From positions 27,025,107 through 27,089,106 of the forward strand of contig OX578150.1 of assembly GCA_951213105.1 (NCBI GenBank): a stretch of DNA of 64,000 nt. The letters are read 5' to 3'. The notes under the pieces are model-generated. The model was not told the DNA's origin and searched no databases. It worked only from the letters and a program-made list of their open reading frames with translations. Shown here in pieces: positions 10,906 through 23,322 of the stretch. Source of the stretch: Amaurobius ferox (Eukaryota > Arthropoda > Arachnida > Araneae > Amaurobiidae). Made by a program: the position numbers and the translations under genes. Every line of letters starts with the position of its first letter. The first letter of the stretch is position 1.

Positions 10906-11559
10906 TTCACCAGGGCATTTCCTTATTGGCACTTCTTCGACAGAGATACCAAAATTTGACTTGATTGACAGTAAATGATTCGCCTTGACCGCTGGAGGAT
11001 GACTCAGAAATTTCTCAAAAAACTTTAGACACGTTGGAATTCTGAATATCAATGCAGCAAATAATTGAGTGGTGTAGCACAAAAAGGGACCACCAGGTAG
11101 GTAAATATTTCCTAGTTAAAATAGAGAACCTATCCCTCTGTGCTGCAAATTGGTCCGTATTTACAAATATATCCTGGCAAGAACAGTAAAGTTTGGATCA
11201 ATGACTTGCTCACTAGTACTGGAACCTAAAGAGACCTTTTTACTTTTCATTTACCTGTTAGAGGAGTTTAGAGCTCGATAGTGAGAAAACTCTTGGGCCA
11301 AACTCAACCAAATTTGCAGTAAATACTATTTAGACCACGTGAGTTTTGATTTAAAAAAAAAATAGTACGGATTGTTGCCACCACGGGCGCTGTAAGGTCC
11401 ATTTCTGGAGTAAAATAGGCATAGAAAGTACAGAAAGTTAACATTTTACATGCATTTTGAAAAGGACATCACATTTACATTTTATACGTATTTATTACAT
11501 TTTATATTTACATTTGCATCTTACATTTACATACATATCAATTTTTATATTGGCATCAT

Positions 11560-12375
11560 TTACATGTGTGATTCAATATGCTTTCCTTGCATATGTTCCA
11601 TAAAGTGCATTCCCTGAACAGCATTCTCTACTGCAGAATGCAGCAGATCTCCATTGATTTGCTTGACGTGCAATGTTATTCGGTCCTTCAAAGTGGCTAA
11701 ATTATCTGCATTCCCTTGGTATACCAAGCGCTTTATATGATCCCACAACCAAAAGTCACAAGGGGTCAGATCAGGCGAACGGGCTGGCCAATTCATAGGA
11801 AATGCTCGACTAATTATCCGGTTGTTGGTAAAATGCTGTCGTAGGACTTCCTGTACGCGCAATCCAATATGAGGGGGTGCTCCATCCTGCATAAATATCG
11901 TAGATTCAAGACATTCACGCTGTCGAATTTGCGGAATAACAAAGTTCAGCAGCATTGTTTGATACCTCTCAGCATTGACGGAACAAGTCTTTGGACCAAT
12001 TGATGTGTCATCCTCGATAAAATACGACGGACCTGTGATGAATGAGACAGTAAAACCACATCAAACTGTTACTTTTGGAGAGTACAAAGGAATGTCCTGA
12101 AACGCATAAGGGTTCTCAGAAGCCCAAATGCGGCAATTCTGCTTGTTTACTGTTCCATTCAAATGAAAATGCGCCTCATCACTCCATAAAACTTTCCAAG
12201 CCCATGATTCGTCGACTTCCATGCGAGCTAAGACCGTCAGAGAAAAGTTCAAGCGAGCTTCTTGCTTCACCTTGCAACTGTTGATTGTGGCTGAATTTGT
12301 ATGGGTAAAATTTTAGCAATTTGCGCGTGATTTTCTATACAGTAGAGTACGGAATATCCAGTTGCCTGGATATTG
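11560..12375 (-). pseudogene. Mariner-related transposase, frameshifted
   Basis: Two frames cover the catalytic domain. The upstream one (12,270-12,061) has 'WSDEAHFHLNGTVN' with the first catalytic Asp. The downstream one (11,955-11,560) has 'FMQDGAPPH' (second Asp) and 'WPARSPDLTPCDFWLW' (third Asp). By my count 42 residues separate the last two Asp, longer than the 34 of classical mariner. A further piece of the helix-turn-helix region ('LDIPYSTV', then a stop) can be read to about 12,375. Stops and frameshifts make it inactive; the N-terminal end is missing. Confidence 0.85.
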
Positions 12376-12706
12376 GCGGAGCATTGCTAGATCCGGTTGT
12401 TGGATCCTCTATGGCAGTTGCAGAATAACAAAGTTCATTGTTTGATACCTCTCGGCATTGACGGAACTTCTTTACTTCCTATACATATTTTACTCCAAAA
12501 ATAGACCTTACCAAGGGAATGTATACCAAGGGAATGTAGATAAGTTAGCCACTTTGAAGCACCGAATAACATTGCACGTCAAGCAAATCAATGGAGATCT
12601 GCTGCATTTTGCAGTAGAGAATGCTGTTCAGAGAATCCACTTTTTGGAACATATATGCAAGGAAAACATATTGAATCACGCATGTAAATGATGCCAATAT
12701 AAAAAA

Positions 12707-13469
12707 TCTGATGTGGGCAGCGCATGACTTTCCCTGCAGACTTATATACACGTTTCCTTTATTTTAATTAAATTTAATTGACTTTTAATTCAATTTTCGT
12801 TCTCATTTGATAACTGGACTTATTTTCAAAGATGGGTGGCTTATTTTCAAAGAAAATACGAAAAAAACTAATATATCTCGAGAACGGCTAGTCCTAGTGT
12901 AATGGGGTTGATCTTATTCTTTTCTACGATAAAAATTACGTATTAAACAAGCATTTAACGGATATATTTGAGCATACGTAACTTTTTAGTTTAGATTTTG
13001 ACAATTTTTGCGGGCCATTTTGCAAAAAAAGGCAGGTTATATTTTTCCGAATCGTACCAAAACCTAATCAGCACCAGGGTGACCTATAGGTGACTCATCT
13101 ACCGAATTTTGTGAAATTCGGTTCATTAGTTTTTCAGCTAGAGTGGATACAAGCTTTTGCTGGCCATTTCGCAAACAAAACGCGGGTTCTTTTATCCCGA
13201 ATCGTACCCAAAACTAATCAGCACCAGACTCGCCCACAAGTGACTTACCTACCAAATTTTGTGAAATTCGGTGTATTAGTTTTTTAGTTAGAGTGGATAC
13301 AAAGTCTGCACAGACAGACAGACACACACACAGACGTGAAGCTAAAAATGGTTTTTTCGTATTCTAGAGGTCTCGAAACGTCTAGATCCGTCGAAAACTC
13401 GAGTTGCGATTTTCGACATGATTCCAATACTTTCCCTATACATTACCATATATTGCAGGGAAAGTAAAA
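12707..13469 (+). mobile_element. Family A repeat inserted in the foldback mariner
   Basis: It starts 'tctgatgtgggcagcgcatg' and ends 'attgcagggaaagtaaaa'. It splits the mariner arm between 'gatgccaatat' and 'taatgccatacg', which gives its exact borders because the other arm is intact. It contains two tandem 'gggccatttYgcaaa...ggatacaa' subunits of about 135 bp and a CAGA microsatellite near 13,310. Confidence 0.8.
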
Positions 13470-13766
13470 TTAATGCCATACGTATGTACATGTAAGGTAC
13501 AAATGTAAATATAAAATGTACTAAATACGTATAAAATGTAAATGTGATGTCCTCGTCAATATGCATGAAAAATGTTAACTTTCTGTAATTCCTATGCCTA
13601 TTTTTCTCCAAAAATGGACCTTACAGCACCACTTTGGGTCGCGGTGACAAAAATCCGAACTATTTTTTTTTCTTTTAAAAATCAAAACCCCATGGTCTAA
13701 ATAGTATTTATTGCAAATTTTTCCCAACAGTTTTCTCACTATCGAGCTCTAAACACCTCTACTTTA

Positions 13767-14047
13767 ATTATGGCCACCGTGTACAAAACTTAGAGCCAAT
13801 TAAATTGTTATTTTCCTGTCGTTAAAAATTTCGCAGAAATTTCGCAGATGCTCTGTGAGAATAAAACTTTAAACAATAACAGAAGATGTCGGTCTATGTG
13901 TATTTGCAGTAGGTAGCGGAAAATCTAAACATCGTATAGCTATGAAATTTAACACACAGGTGCTTCAGGATACGGGACGATGTTCCTCGAAGAGATTTTT
14001 ATTTTTGCCGTTGTGATTGCTATAAACGGGTGTATTATTAAATAAAG
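13767..14047. other. Unassigned stretch
   Basis: AT-rich and without recognisable repeats or frames. Confidence 0.4.
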
Positions 14048-14807
14048 CGTTTTTTACTTTCCCTGCAATACATGGTAATGTATAGGGAAAGTATTGGGAT
14101 CATGCCGAAAATCGCAACTCGAGTTTTCGACGGATCTACACGTTTCGAGACCTCTAGAATAAGAAAAAAACCATTTTTAGCGTGACGTCTGTGTGTGTGT
14201 CTGTCTGTCTGTGCAGATTTTGTATCCTATTCTAACTAAAAAACTAATGGACCGAATTTCACAAAATTTTGTAGGTAAGTCACTTGTGGGCGGGGCTGGT
14301 GCTGATTAGTTTTGGGTACGATTCGGAATAAAAGAACCCGCCTTTTTTGCGAAATGGCCCGCAAAAGCTTGTATCCACTGTAGCTGAAAAACTAATGGAC
14401 CGAATTTCACAAAATTCGGTAGATGAGTCACGTATAGGTCACCCTGATGCTGATTAGATTTTGGTACGATTCAGAAAAAAATAACCTGGCTTTTTTTGCA
14501 AAATGGCCCGCAAAAATTGCCAAAATCTAAAATAAAAAACTACGTATGCTCAAATATATCCATGAAATGCTTGTTTTTACGTAATTTTTAACGAAGAAAA
14601 GAATAAGATCAATCCCATTACACTAGAACTAGCCGTTCTCGAGATATTTTAGTTTTTTCATATTTTCTCTACGCCACCTTTGAAAATAAGTCCAGTTATC
14701 AAATGAGAACGAAAATTGAATGAAAAGTGAATTAAATGTAATTAAAATAAAGGGAACTTAAACATAAGTCGGCAGGGAAAGTCATGTGCTGCCCACATCA
14801 GATTTTT
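14048..14807 (-). mobile_element. Family A repeat, full copy
   Basis: On the minus strand it runs from 'atctgatgtgggcagcacat' (14,807) to the terminal hairpin at 14,050. GTCT/CAGA microsatellite and two internal 135-bp subunits are present. It is about as close to the 15.36-kb copy as to the others. Confidence 0.8.
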
Positions 14808-15354
14808 AAATTTCGTTTACCGGAAATTAGAGCGAATTCTTGAAAACCAAAGACCGATTTATTAATACGCCCTCTTATAACGAAATAAATAAATAAGCTG
14901 CTGCGTGAGCGCATACCATCGCTGATCTTATATCTAGGGCAACGCCAGATACATTTTCTAGTGTTTTATACATTGATTTACAAACGCTGCAAGGATCTTT
15001 CATCCAGATTTGGCTGCGAAGATTATTTTACATATACAGGGTGTCCCAAGAAGATTGAAACCCGCTTTAATTCGTTACCTGTTGGAGACAAATGAGCAAT
15101 GTAAATGTTGAAAATAAGGTAGGAAATAAGACTACTTTAATGAAATAGTCCTCCCATTAATTTTCAAAAAGTTAAACTTTTTAAATTTTTATACGACCCC
15201 CTTAGACAAATTTTGTCAATCAGAAAATTTTTATTTTCAATGCAACAAGATCATTAAAAAAAAACCCCGCATATCTGTATCTTTAAAATTGAGCGAATTA
15301 TATTTAATTGAAAATTGAACTTTGTGAATGGGGAACATATAACAAATAAAAAAA

Positions 15355-16156
15355 TCTGATGTGGGCAGCACATGACTTTCCCTGCAAACTTATATCCACG
15401 TTCTATTTATTTCAATTAAATGTAATTCACTTTTAATTCAAATTTCGTTCTCATTCGGTAACCGGGCTTATTTTCAAAGGTGGCGTAGGGAAAGTACGAA
15501 AAACTAAAATATCTCGAGAACGGCTAGTCCTAGTGTAATGGGGTTGGTCTTATTCTTTTCATCGTTAAACATTACGTATTAAACGGGCATTTAATGGATA
15601 TATCTAAGTATACCAAGTTCTTTAGTTTCGATTTTGAAGATTTTTGCGGGCCGTTTTGCAAAAAAAGGCAGGTTATTTTTTTCCGAATCGTACCAAAATC
15701 TAATCAGCACCAGAGTGACCTATACGTGACTCATCTACCGAATTTTGTGAAATTCGGTTCATTAGTTTTTCAGCTAGAGTGGATACAAGCTTTTGCGGGC
15801 CATTTCGCAAAAAAAGGCGGGTTCTTTTATTCCGAATCGTACCCAAAACTAATCAGCACCAGACCCGCCCACAAGTGACTTACCTACCAAATTTTGTGAA
15901 ATTCGGTCGATTAGTTTTTTAGTTACAGTGGATACAAAATCTGCACAGACAGACAGACACACAGACAGACAGACAGACACACAGACAGACAGACAGACAG
16001 ACACACAGACACACGCACAGACGTCACGCTAAAAATGGTTTTTTCGTATTCTAGGGGTCTCGAAACGTGTAGATCCGTCGAAAACTCGAGTTGTGATTTT
16101 CGGCATGATTCCAATACTTTCCCTATACATTACCATGTATTGCAGGGAAAGTAAAA
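15355..16156 (+). mobile_element. Family A repeat, first insertion in the mariner
   Basis: Full-length copy with 'tctgatgtgggcagcacatg' start and 'gcagggaaagtaaaa' end. An expanded CAGA/CACA microsatellite lies at about 15,942-16,020. The mariner resumes as 'gtaaattagtgacatatcac', which continues the 36.6-kb paralogue without a gap. Confidence 0.85.
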
Positions 16157-16498
16157 TGTAAATTAGTGACATATCACAAAAGTGATCAATGTATGCATAT
16201 TTTAATTATGTGCACCAACCGCGAAATGAGTACCACTACTTTATATGATCTCTGTCTGTGTGATGCTTTATTTAGATGCATTTATGATAAAAAATTTTGA
16301 CACATATTAACGTATTTTTGATTTAAACAATTTCCATCGTCAATTTGTTTATGATCCGTATTTCACTGATGAAAACCTTTTCACATGGTACGGAAAAGTG
16401 GCATAAGTCAGATTTGTTCCTTTATCATAATTCAGTTGATTTTAAAGATACAGATATGCGAATTTTTTTAATGATCTCGTTGAATTAAAAATAAAAAA

Positions 16499-17303
16499 TC
16501 TGATGTGGGCAGCACATGACTTTCCCTGCAGACTTATATCCACGTTCTCTTTATTTTAATGAAATTTATTTCACTTTTATTCAAATTTCGTTCTCATTCG
16601 GTAACCGGGCTTATTTTCAAAGGTGGCGTAGGGAAAGTACGAAAAACTAAAATATCTCGAGAACGGCTAGTCCTAGTGTAATGGGGTTGGTCTTATTCTT
16701 TTCGTCGTTAAACATTACGTATTAAACGGGCATTTAATGGATATATCTGAGTATACCTAGTTCTTTAGTTTAGATTTTGAAGATTTTTGCGGGCCGTTTT
16801 GCAAAAAAAGGCAGGTTATTTTTTTCCGAATCGTACCAAAATCTAATCAGCACCAGAGTGACCTATACGTGACTCATCTACCGAATTTTGTGAAATTCGG
16901 TTCATTAGTTTTTCAGTTAGAGTGGATACAAGCTTTTGCGGGCCATTTCGCAAAAAAAGGCGGGTTCTTTTATTCCGAATCGTACCCAAAAGTAATCAGC
17001 ACTAGCCCCGCCCACAAGTGACTTACCTACCAAATTTTGTGAAATTCGGTCCATAAGTTTTTTAGTTACAGTGGATACAAAATCTGCACAGACAGACAGA
17101 CACACAGACAGACACACAGACAGACAGACAGACACACAGACAGACAGACAGACAGACACACGCACAGACGTCACGCTAAAAATGGTTTTTTCGTATTCTA
17201 GAGGTCTCGAAACGTGTAGATCCGTCGAAAACTCGAGTTGTGATTTTCGGCATGATTCCAATACTTTCCCTATACATTACCATGTATTGCAGGGAAAGTA
17301 AAA
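16499..17303 (+). mobile_element. Family A repeat, second insertion in the mariner
   Basis: Almost the same sequence as the copy at 15,355-16,156, including variants such as 'gcatttaatggatatatctRa'. The two may come from one source within a short time, or from one copying event. The microsatellite is at about 17,088-17,165. Confidence 0.85.
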
Positions 17304-17505
17304 AATTCTGATTGACCAAATTTATCTAAGAGGGCCGCATAAAAATTTAAAAAGTGTAATTCTTTTAAAATAAATGGGAGGACTATTTCATGAACGTAGT
17401 CTTATTTCCTACCTTACTTTTAACATTTTTGCAATTTATGTTGCCCACTTATCTCCAACAGGTAAATAATTAAAGCGCGTTTCAATCTTTTTGGGACATC
17501 CTGTA

Positions 17506-18600
17506 TAGCATGAACAGAGATTTTTATCCTTTTTCTTTCAATTCTTGTAGGAAAATTTTTAGGAGTAGGGAATTTAATATTTTAATGAAGCATTTTATAG
17601 AGCAAATTATTTAGGCATATTTTGTGTTTAATATATCTAAATATATGGCACATATTCAAATCACGAACAATGCGGGTATATCTGTTAGTATTTCAAATAA
17701 GACCCCAAATCCGCCAGAATTAGGATTCAAACCCAGTGTTCCGATCTTCGAAACCGATTATTTTCTTCTTAATTCTGCAGATTTTTATTTATCCACTAGT
17801 ATTTTTTTATAGTAATGAAAACTTGAGCAGCGTATTCAAGCAGAAATAAAGTAGCACGGATATGTATTTTGCTATACTTTCATTATTTGTTATTTTTTTT
17901 TATATTTAGAATATATTTTCTATAATTTTTCTGTAATATTTTTCACTAGAATGATTGATAATGTTAGGTTTACTGATCATTGTGTCATAAATAACCTCCT
18001 TTATGCATAATTTGAAGTTATTGTTTTTTCTTCTTTTTCCCGCCCTTCAAATTTTGCAAGAAAATTTTTCAAAAATTTGTATCGATTGTCCAAATGATCG
18101 TAATTATAGAATATTACCTTTCCTTTAAAAGGACTCCGATAAGGCTTTTGATTAGCCCCAAGTTTAGCAGTGGACCCTTTCAGGTTGCTAATGGCGTTAC
18201 GAACACAAAAGTTATATAACAGCTATTCTTCATTACAATGATTTCGTGATTACTGAGCCATAAGCAAACCCCTTCTATGCATAACTAGCAGCGATTACCC
18301 GGCGTTTCTCGGCATTTACGATGTAAAACTCTGATAAAAATTACACCGGAACATATAGGGCCGTGAATCTTATAAATTGTTTTTTCACTGTGAAAGAAAT
18401 AAATTCATTGCATTATGTAATAAAAAAAATCATTACATTATATGAGTCATAGCTGCTTTCGGCGTGAAAATTTGTTGAGTAAGCCAGTGAAAAATAAATC
18501 ATGGTGATAAGAGTTTCCATTTAAATTCATATTTCAAACCTGCTATTTTCAAAAGTGACTAATACGTGCAATAAACTCCCACAAAACTAGATTTAATTGA
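17506..18600. other. AT-rich stretch, no gene recognised
   Basis: No convincing reading frame; the 62-residue frame at 17,624-17,812 matches nothing I know. A block near 17,965-18,010 ('tgtgtcataaataacctcc') resembles family C flanks. Confidence 0.4.
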
Positions 18601-18679
18601 CTAGATTTAATTTTAAACCAACGATGTCCTCAAACCTTTTTCGTTGGGAGTCATGGCGTTAGAGTAGAACTCCTAGGAC

Positions 18680-18966
18680 AAAGTTTAGTTTTCCATTAAT
18701 ATCTCGACAATCCCTAGTCTTAGAAGCTCGAAACTTAGACAAAATTTATGGAGGAATATTTCAAAGCTATCCACAAAATTTCATTAAATTCGGTGCAGCT
18801 GTTCTCCCGTGATGATGAGACAAACAGCAGTTTCGTTTTTCACTAATATCTCGAGAACGCCTGATTGTAGAATCTCAAAATATAGACTAAATTTTAAGTG
18901 AGGCTATTTCAAGACTACCCACCAAATTTTATCAAATTCGGTTCAGCCGTTCTCCCGTGATATTGG

Positions 18967-18968
<2 letters not shown>
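18680..18968 (+). repeat. Two related 145-bp subunits
   Basis: Two units share 'aatatctcgaRaa', 'gaRgctcgaaa'-like, 'ttcggtKcagcYgttctccc' and 'cgtgat' blocks. They resemble the subunits of family A ('aaattcggtccattagtt') and likely belong to a related element. A (TA)n tract follows. Confidence 0.6.

Positions 18969-19030
<62 letters not shown>
18969..19030. repeat. (TA)n microsatellite
   Basis: TA run of about 60 bp, with a shorter one nearby at about 19,041-19,056. Confidence 0.95.
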
Positions 19031-19031
<1 letters not shown>

Positions 19032-19079
19032 TTTTCTTTTATATATATATATATAGATTATATGAAATTTAGCCTTATA

Positions 19080-19395
19080 CTGCCATGTTAAGGAAATATA
19101 AAATTCTGAATAAATTTTGAAGTTTACGCTCGAATTTTAAAAGATTCTATCTAGTTCTAGGTTTTCCGTGAACAAAGTCGAATGAAAAGCTTCTTGAAAA
19201 TATTTGCGGCAGGTATTGTGTATACAAGAAATCGACCACAGACGACAGACAGATACACAGGCGAACACCACTCTAAACATAGCAAAACGCGTTCAGGGGA
19301 GGTCTTAAAACATATCTTGGAATCAACAACTCGAAATCGAAAATTTTCGTAAAAACAATACTTTCTCTATATTATATTCCTTAGTATGAGGAAGT
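19080..19395 (+). mobile_element. Family C 3' end
   Basis: It contains 'ctagttctaggttttccgtg', the CAGA-rich block and an end with 'agtatgaggaagtaaaa'. Only the 3' part is recognisable. Confidence 0.6.
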
Positions 19396-19809
19396 AAAAA
19401 TATCAAGAATTGAAACAGACTTCGTTTCAGGTGTGATAAGAAACAGCTCGTGTGACTGACTGTAAAAGTTGTTTCACGGCGGCTTTACACTTTGCACGCT
19501 GAAGCAAACGTTCAATTTTAATACCTCAGTAACACCAACGATTGTATTTCGCTGTCAAAAATAAAATGCCGGCTTTTAAAGGATTTGCATGTTTCTGAAG
19601 AAATTTTGAATAACAATCGACCATTATACTTATGATGTCTGTAGAACACTGATTTAATATTGGGTGAAAACCAAAGCAAAGATCATAGAAATGGGCTCCC
19701 ATTAAGGGAGGGCAATGTCCATTTTCAATATATGTCCTTAGAGTGGAAAATGAACATACACGTTACAATTCTATGATTCTAGCCCGAAGAAAAATAAGCA
19801 AATAGGGAA

Positions 19810-20065
19810 AAATTCGGGTTCTATACTAATCAGCACCAGAGAATCCCACGAGGGACTTACCGACCAATTTTTGGGGAAATATTGTCTGATAATTTTTAAG
19901 CTAGAGTGAAAACGCGCACGCACACACATACAGACTATAAATCGTCTTTACGTCTTCTAGAATGTGCAAAATGCGTAAATCCGGCAAAACTCGCTCCAAC
20001 TCTTATCATATTTCAATACTATCCCAATACATTACCATACATTGTATGGAAAGTAATAATATAAT
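19810..20065 (+). mobile_element. Diverged family A 3' fragment
   Basis: 'aatcagcaccagagaatccc', a CA microsatellite and an end 'acattgtatggaaagtaa' match the 3' part of family A with many substitutions. Confidence 0.55.
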
Positions 20066-20790
20066 AATACACTGTTCTAATTCCATACGTAAAACTCGCA
20101 ACGCTGAGAATTCCAAGAAACAATAATTCGTTGGCTTGTTACGCCATCCCCACCACACACACCTTCTCCCGCTTATGACCGAAACTACTTACTCAGCAGA
20201 AAACGAGGAATGATCGAATTTCTTTAATAATCCTAGATACGGTTCATCAAAACAACCCTGAAAAATTAGATACATTTAATCGGACATAATGTTCCCCAAG
20301 ATACAGAAATTAAACATTAATGGTTCAGCTGCTAGCCGCTATTGATTCTGTTTAAGCCGAGCATGCCGGGTAATTATTGCAGGCGGACAATTCTTTTCAC
20401 ACAGTTTGGTGGAAAGAGGCTCAGATAATAGCTGTCTTCTTGTTCCGTTGAGAACAATGGTAATCGATCTTTGAGTATAGTTCTTTTTTTACTTCTTTTG
20501 CTTGATCTTCGATTGCCACGGTTGTGGTTATCAGTAACACTTACAGTACGTTTGACAGCAGATTTGGTAATCGCAGAGATATATTTATTCTTTACTTTTT
20601 TACCAAAGTAATGTCACTTGTACTTTTTGGGCAGATATTTTGTGATGATATGATGATTGGTTTCAGGCAAGGAATTAACGGCTGTATCTTGAAGTTGACC
20701 AGATAACTTATCTTAAGATACATTTATTAGGTCTTATTTTTTTTTTAGTTTACTTTCTTATCTACTTTTTATTAATGTTTTTTCGGAAAA
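20066..20790. other. Unassigned stretch
   Basis: No repeat or gene recognised. The 60-residue frame at 20,524-20,706 has no known motif. Confidence 0.35.
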
Positions 20791-20794
20791 CATT

Positions 20795-21085
20795 GCTTCT
20801 TATTACTCGTATTTTCTCATACTATAGAACATGGTATAGAAAAGGTATTGTTTTCACGAAAATTTTCGATTTCGAGATTTTGATGCTAATATATATTTTA
20901 GGACTTCCTGAACACGTTTTGACTATTTCTAGAGTGATGTCCGTCTGTCTGTGGTTAATTTCTTGGCGATGGCTGTCACAAATATTAATCGATTTTCACG
21001 AAACTTTGTACCCGGTTTTGTTATCGAAAAATCTAGAATATTTTTAAACTTTGAACGAAAGCTTCGAAATTTTATATTTGCTTAA
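20795..21085 (-). mobile_element. Family C 3' end
   Basis: Minus-strand copy. It starts at the 'tactatagaacatggtatag' hairpin and runs through 'tattttaggacttcctgaac' and a 'gtccgtctgtctgtg' block. Confidence 0.6.
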
Positions 21086-21414
21086 CATGGTCGCGTAGGA
21101 GAAAAGTTGACACAATCTTGCATAAAAGGGGTTATTTACAGCTCAATGTTCACAAAACTTAACAGTTCATCGTAGTGAAAAAAATCTGATGTGGGCAGCA
21201 CATGACTTTCCATGCAGACTCAAATTCATATTTTATTTATTTCTTTAAAAATTTACTAGATTGAGTTTAATTGCACCAAATAACACTAAATTTGCATTAT
21301 TAATTCAATTTTTGCTTTTATTTGGTACTTGGACATTTTTCCGAAATCGGTGTAATAAACATACAAGAAATCTCAAATATCTTGAGAACGGCAAGTCCTA
21401 AAGCATAATGGGGT

Positions 21415-21802
21415 GTTGTTGTTGTTGAGACCCAGACCGTCCGACCTACCAGAAAGGTATAAGGTAACTGTTTGGACGGCCGGGAAGTGCCATCCAATTT
21501 AGACCGGAACCCAGTGGGGGAGGCATCCACAGGGACCGTACCCTCCTTCCCCTACCACCAACCTCTCGGAAGACTTACGGACCCACATGTTTAACGTGAT
21601 CGTACTCCGCATGAACACGGCGGCAGTTGTGGCAACGTGCAAATCCAGCATGCAAACCACCGGGCTACCGCACCCGAAATGTGCCAACAACACGCGGTGT
21701 TCCCAGGTGGTCACCCACCCAAGAACTAACCTCGCCCGATTCTGCTTGACTTCGGTGATCTAACGAGAACCGGTGTTTTCAGCACGGTACGGCCGTTGGC
21801 CC
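21415..21802 (-). mobile_element. 5S rRNA-derived SINE, full length, copy 2
   Basis: The 5S-like head is at 21,685-21,800 on the minus strand, the (caa)n tail at 21,415-21,428. The host has 'cataatggggt' before and 'cttaatggagt' after, an imperfect target duplication, so this copy is older than copies 1, 5 and 6. Confidence 0.85.
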
Positions 21803-22407
21803 AGCTTAATGGAGTGTGTTATATTATTTTCCTCGTCAAGAATTGCGTATAAAACAATAAATTGATACATTTGAACATACGTAGTCTTTTTTTTTTCTTC
21901 AGATTTTGGCGATTTTTGCGGGCCATTTCGTAAAACAAGGTAGGTTGTTCTTTTCCAAATTGTACCAAACTTTAATCAGCACCAGAGTATCCCGCAAGTA
22001 ACTTATCTACCAAATTTTGTGAAATTTGGTCAATTAGCATTTTAGCTAGGGTGAATACATCAAATTTTTGCGGGCCATTTCGTAAAAACATGCAGATTGC
22101 TCTTTTCCGAATCATACCAAAATCTAATGAGCACCAGAGTATCCATACAAGTAACTTATCTGCCAAATTTTGTGAAATTTGGTCAATTACTATTTTAGCT
22201 AGAGTGGATACATGAAATTTTTACGGGCCATTCCGTAGAAAAAGGCGGGTTTTGTTTTTACGAATCCTACCAAAATCTAATCAGCATCAGGGTCTTACCC
22301 AAGTGATGTACATACCAAATTTTATGAGATTCGGTCCAGTAGTTTTTTAGTTAGAGTGGATACATACATTGCACAGACAGACACACACAGACACACACAC
22401 AGACGTC

Positions 22408-22640
22408 ACCTTACACCTTTACAGCAGTTACCTTACACCATTCTGGTAGGTCGGACGGTCTGGGTTTCAACAACAACAACACACAGACGTCACGTTAAAA
22501 ATACACCTTTAACCTTAACAACAGTTACCTTACACCTTTCTGGTAGGTCGGACGGTTTAAAATACACCTTACACCTTTACAACAGTTACCTTACACCTTT
22601 CTGGTAGGTCGGACGGTCTGGGTTTCAACAACAACAACAC
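22408..22640 (+). repeat. Tandem tail-only SINE pieces
   Basis: Three pieces of the 5S-SINE 3' end ('ccttacacctttctggtagg', 'tcggacggtctgggt', caa tail) occur at about 22,421-22,483, 22,505-22,557 and 22,565-22,640. Two are followed by the host sequence 'acacagacgtcac', which also precedes the array, as expected for a reused target site or later duplication. Confidence 0.7.
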
Positions 22641-22784
22641 ACAGACGTCACGCTAAAAATAGTTTTTTCGTATTCTAGAGGTCTCGAAACGTCGTGTAGA
22701 TCCGTCGAACACTCGAGCTGTGATTTTCGGTATGATTCCAATACTTTCTCTGTACATTATAGGGAAAGTATTGCAGGGAAATTA

Positions 22785-22990
22785 ATAGCCGCGATACAAA
22801 TTTTGTATTCATGACGTCATTAGCCCATTGTCAAACTTGGTATCAATCTAAAGTTTTTTTTCAAGCCCTTTAAAATGAAGGGTAACATGCTTTAATTAGG
22901 TCCATTTGGACCAACGATAACAGATTTTTCAAAAAATTTCTCGCAAAATTCGCAGGAAAAAAAAAAAAAGCACAAGTTACTTAAAATTAG
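22785..22990 (+). repeat. Family E interspersed repeat
   Basis: 'aatagccgcgatacaaattt' through 'aagccctttaaaatgaaggg', then 'cgcaaaattcg'. The poly-G tract of other copies is reduced here. Confidence 0.6.
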
Positions 22991-23322
22991 ATTCTGCTAT
23001 AAGGAAATACAGATTAGCCACACACCAGTTAATTTCTGTTAAAATATCATTGAAGGTATTCGTTATGAGATACAGAAGTCTGATTTGGGCACAGATGACT
23101 TTCCTTACAGATTAGTAATTCCTTTCCGTTACATATTCTTTAATGCATTAATTTAGGCTTTATCAAGCAAAATAACGCATAACATGGATGCTTACTTGAA
23201 ATTATAACATTCCCTTTTCCGTTTAACTTTTCTTATTCTTTATCAAGAGCTACCATCCAAATTCAGACAAAAGTGTTTACATTTAAATAAGTTTAAATTA
23301 TCAACATAAAATCGGCAATTTT
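22991..23322. other. Diverged repeat sequence
   Basis: A 'ctgatttgggcacagatgac' block at about 23,072 looks like a decayed family A/D start; the rest is unassigned AT-rich DNA. Confidence 0.4.

Larger units (their letters stand above)
11258..13766 (-). mobile_element. Rearranged foldback mariner-like element
   Basis: The outer 460 bp form inverted arms. Left 11,258-11,720 matches right 12,525-12,706 plus 13,470-13,766; shared blocks include 'agctcgatagtgagaaaact' and its complement, and 'gatgccaatat'. A short direct repeat of the transposase (11,932-11,985 with 12,424-12,470) shows further internal rearrangement. The right arm is split by a family A element. Confidence 0.75.
15037..17503. 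mobile_element. Mariner-like element carrying two family A insertions
   Basis: It begins 'cagggtgtcccaagaagatt' and ends 'tttttgggacatcctg', next to TA on each side. Inverted similarity runs about 230 bp inwards. The element itself is about 860 bp once the two family A copies are removed. A remnant at about 16,360-16,405 (+) reads 'FTDENLFTWYGKV', like the first catalytic Asp of the transposase. Close relative of 36.32-37.38 kb. Confidence 0.8.
21182..22788 (+). mobile_element. Family A repeat with SINE and SINE-tail insertions
   Basis: It starts 'tctgatgtgggcagcacatg' and ends at 'attgcagggaaattaatag'. Three tandem 'gggccattYcgtaaaa' subunits (about 21,925, 22,073 and 22,226) instead of two. 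A full 5S-SINE interrupts it at 21.4-21.8 kb, and tail-only SINE pieces sit in the microsatellite at 22.4-22.64 kb. Confidence 0.75.

Noticed and set aside
15942..16020. CRISPR-like array from regular CAGA/CACA repeats
   Set aside because: Plain microsatellite in a fixed place of family A; no spacers and a eukaryotic context.
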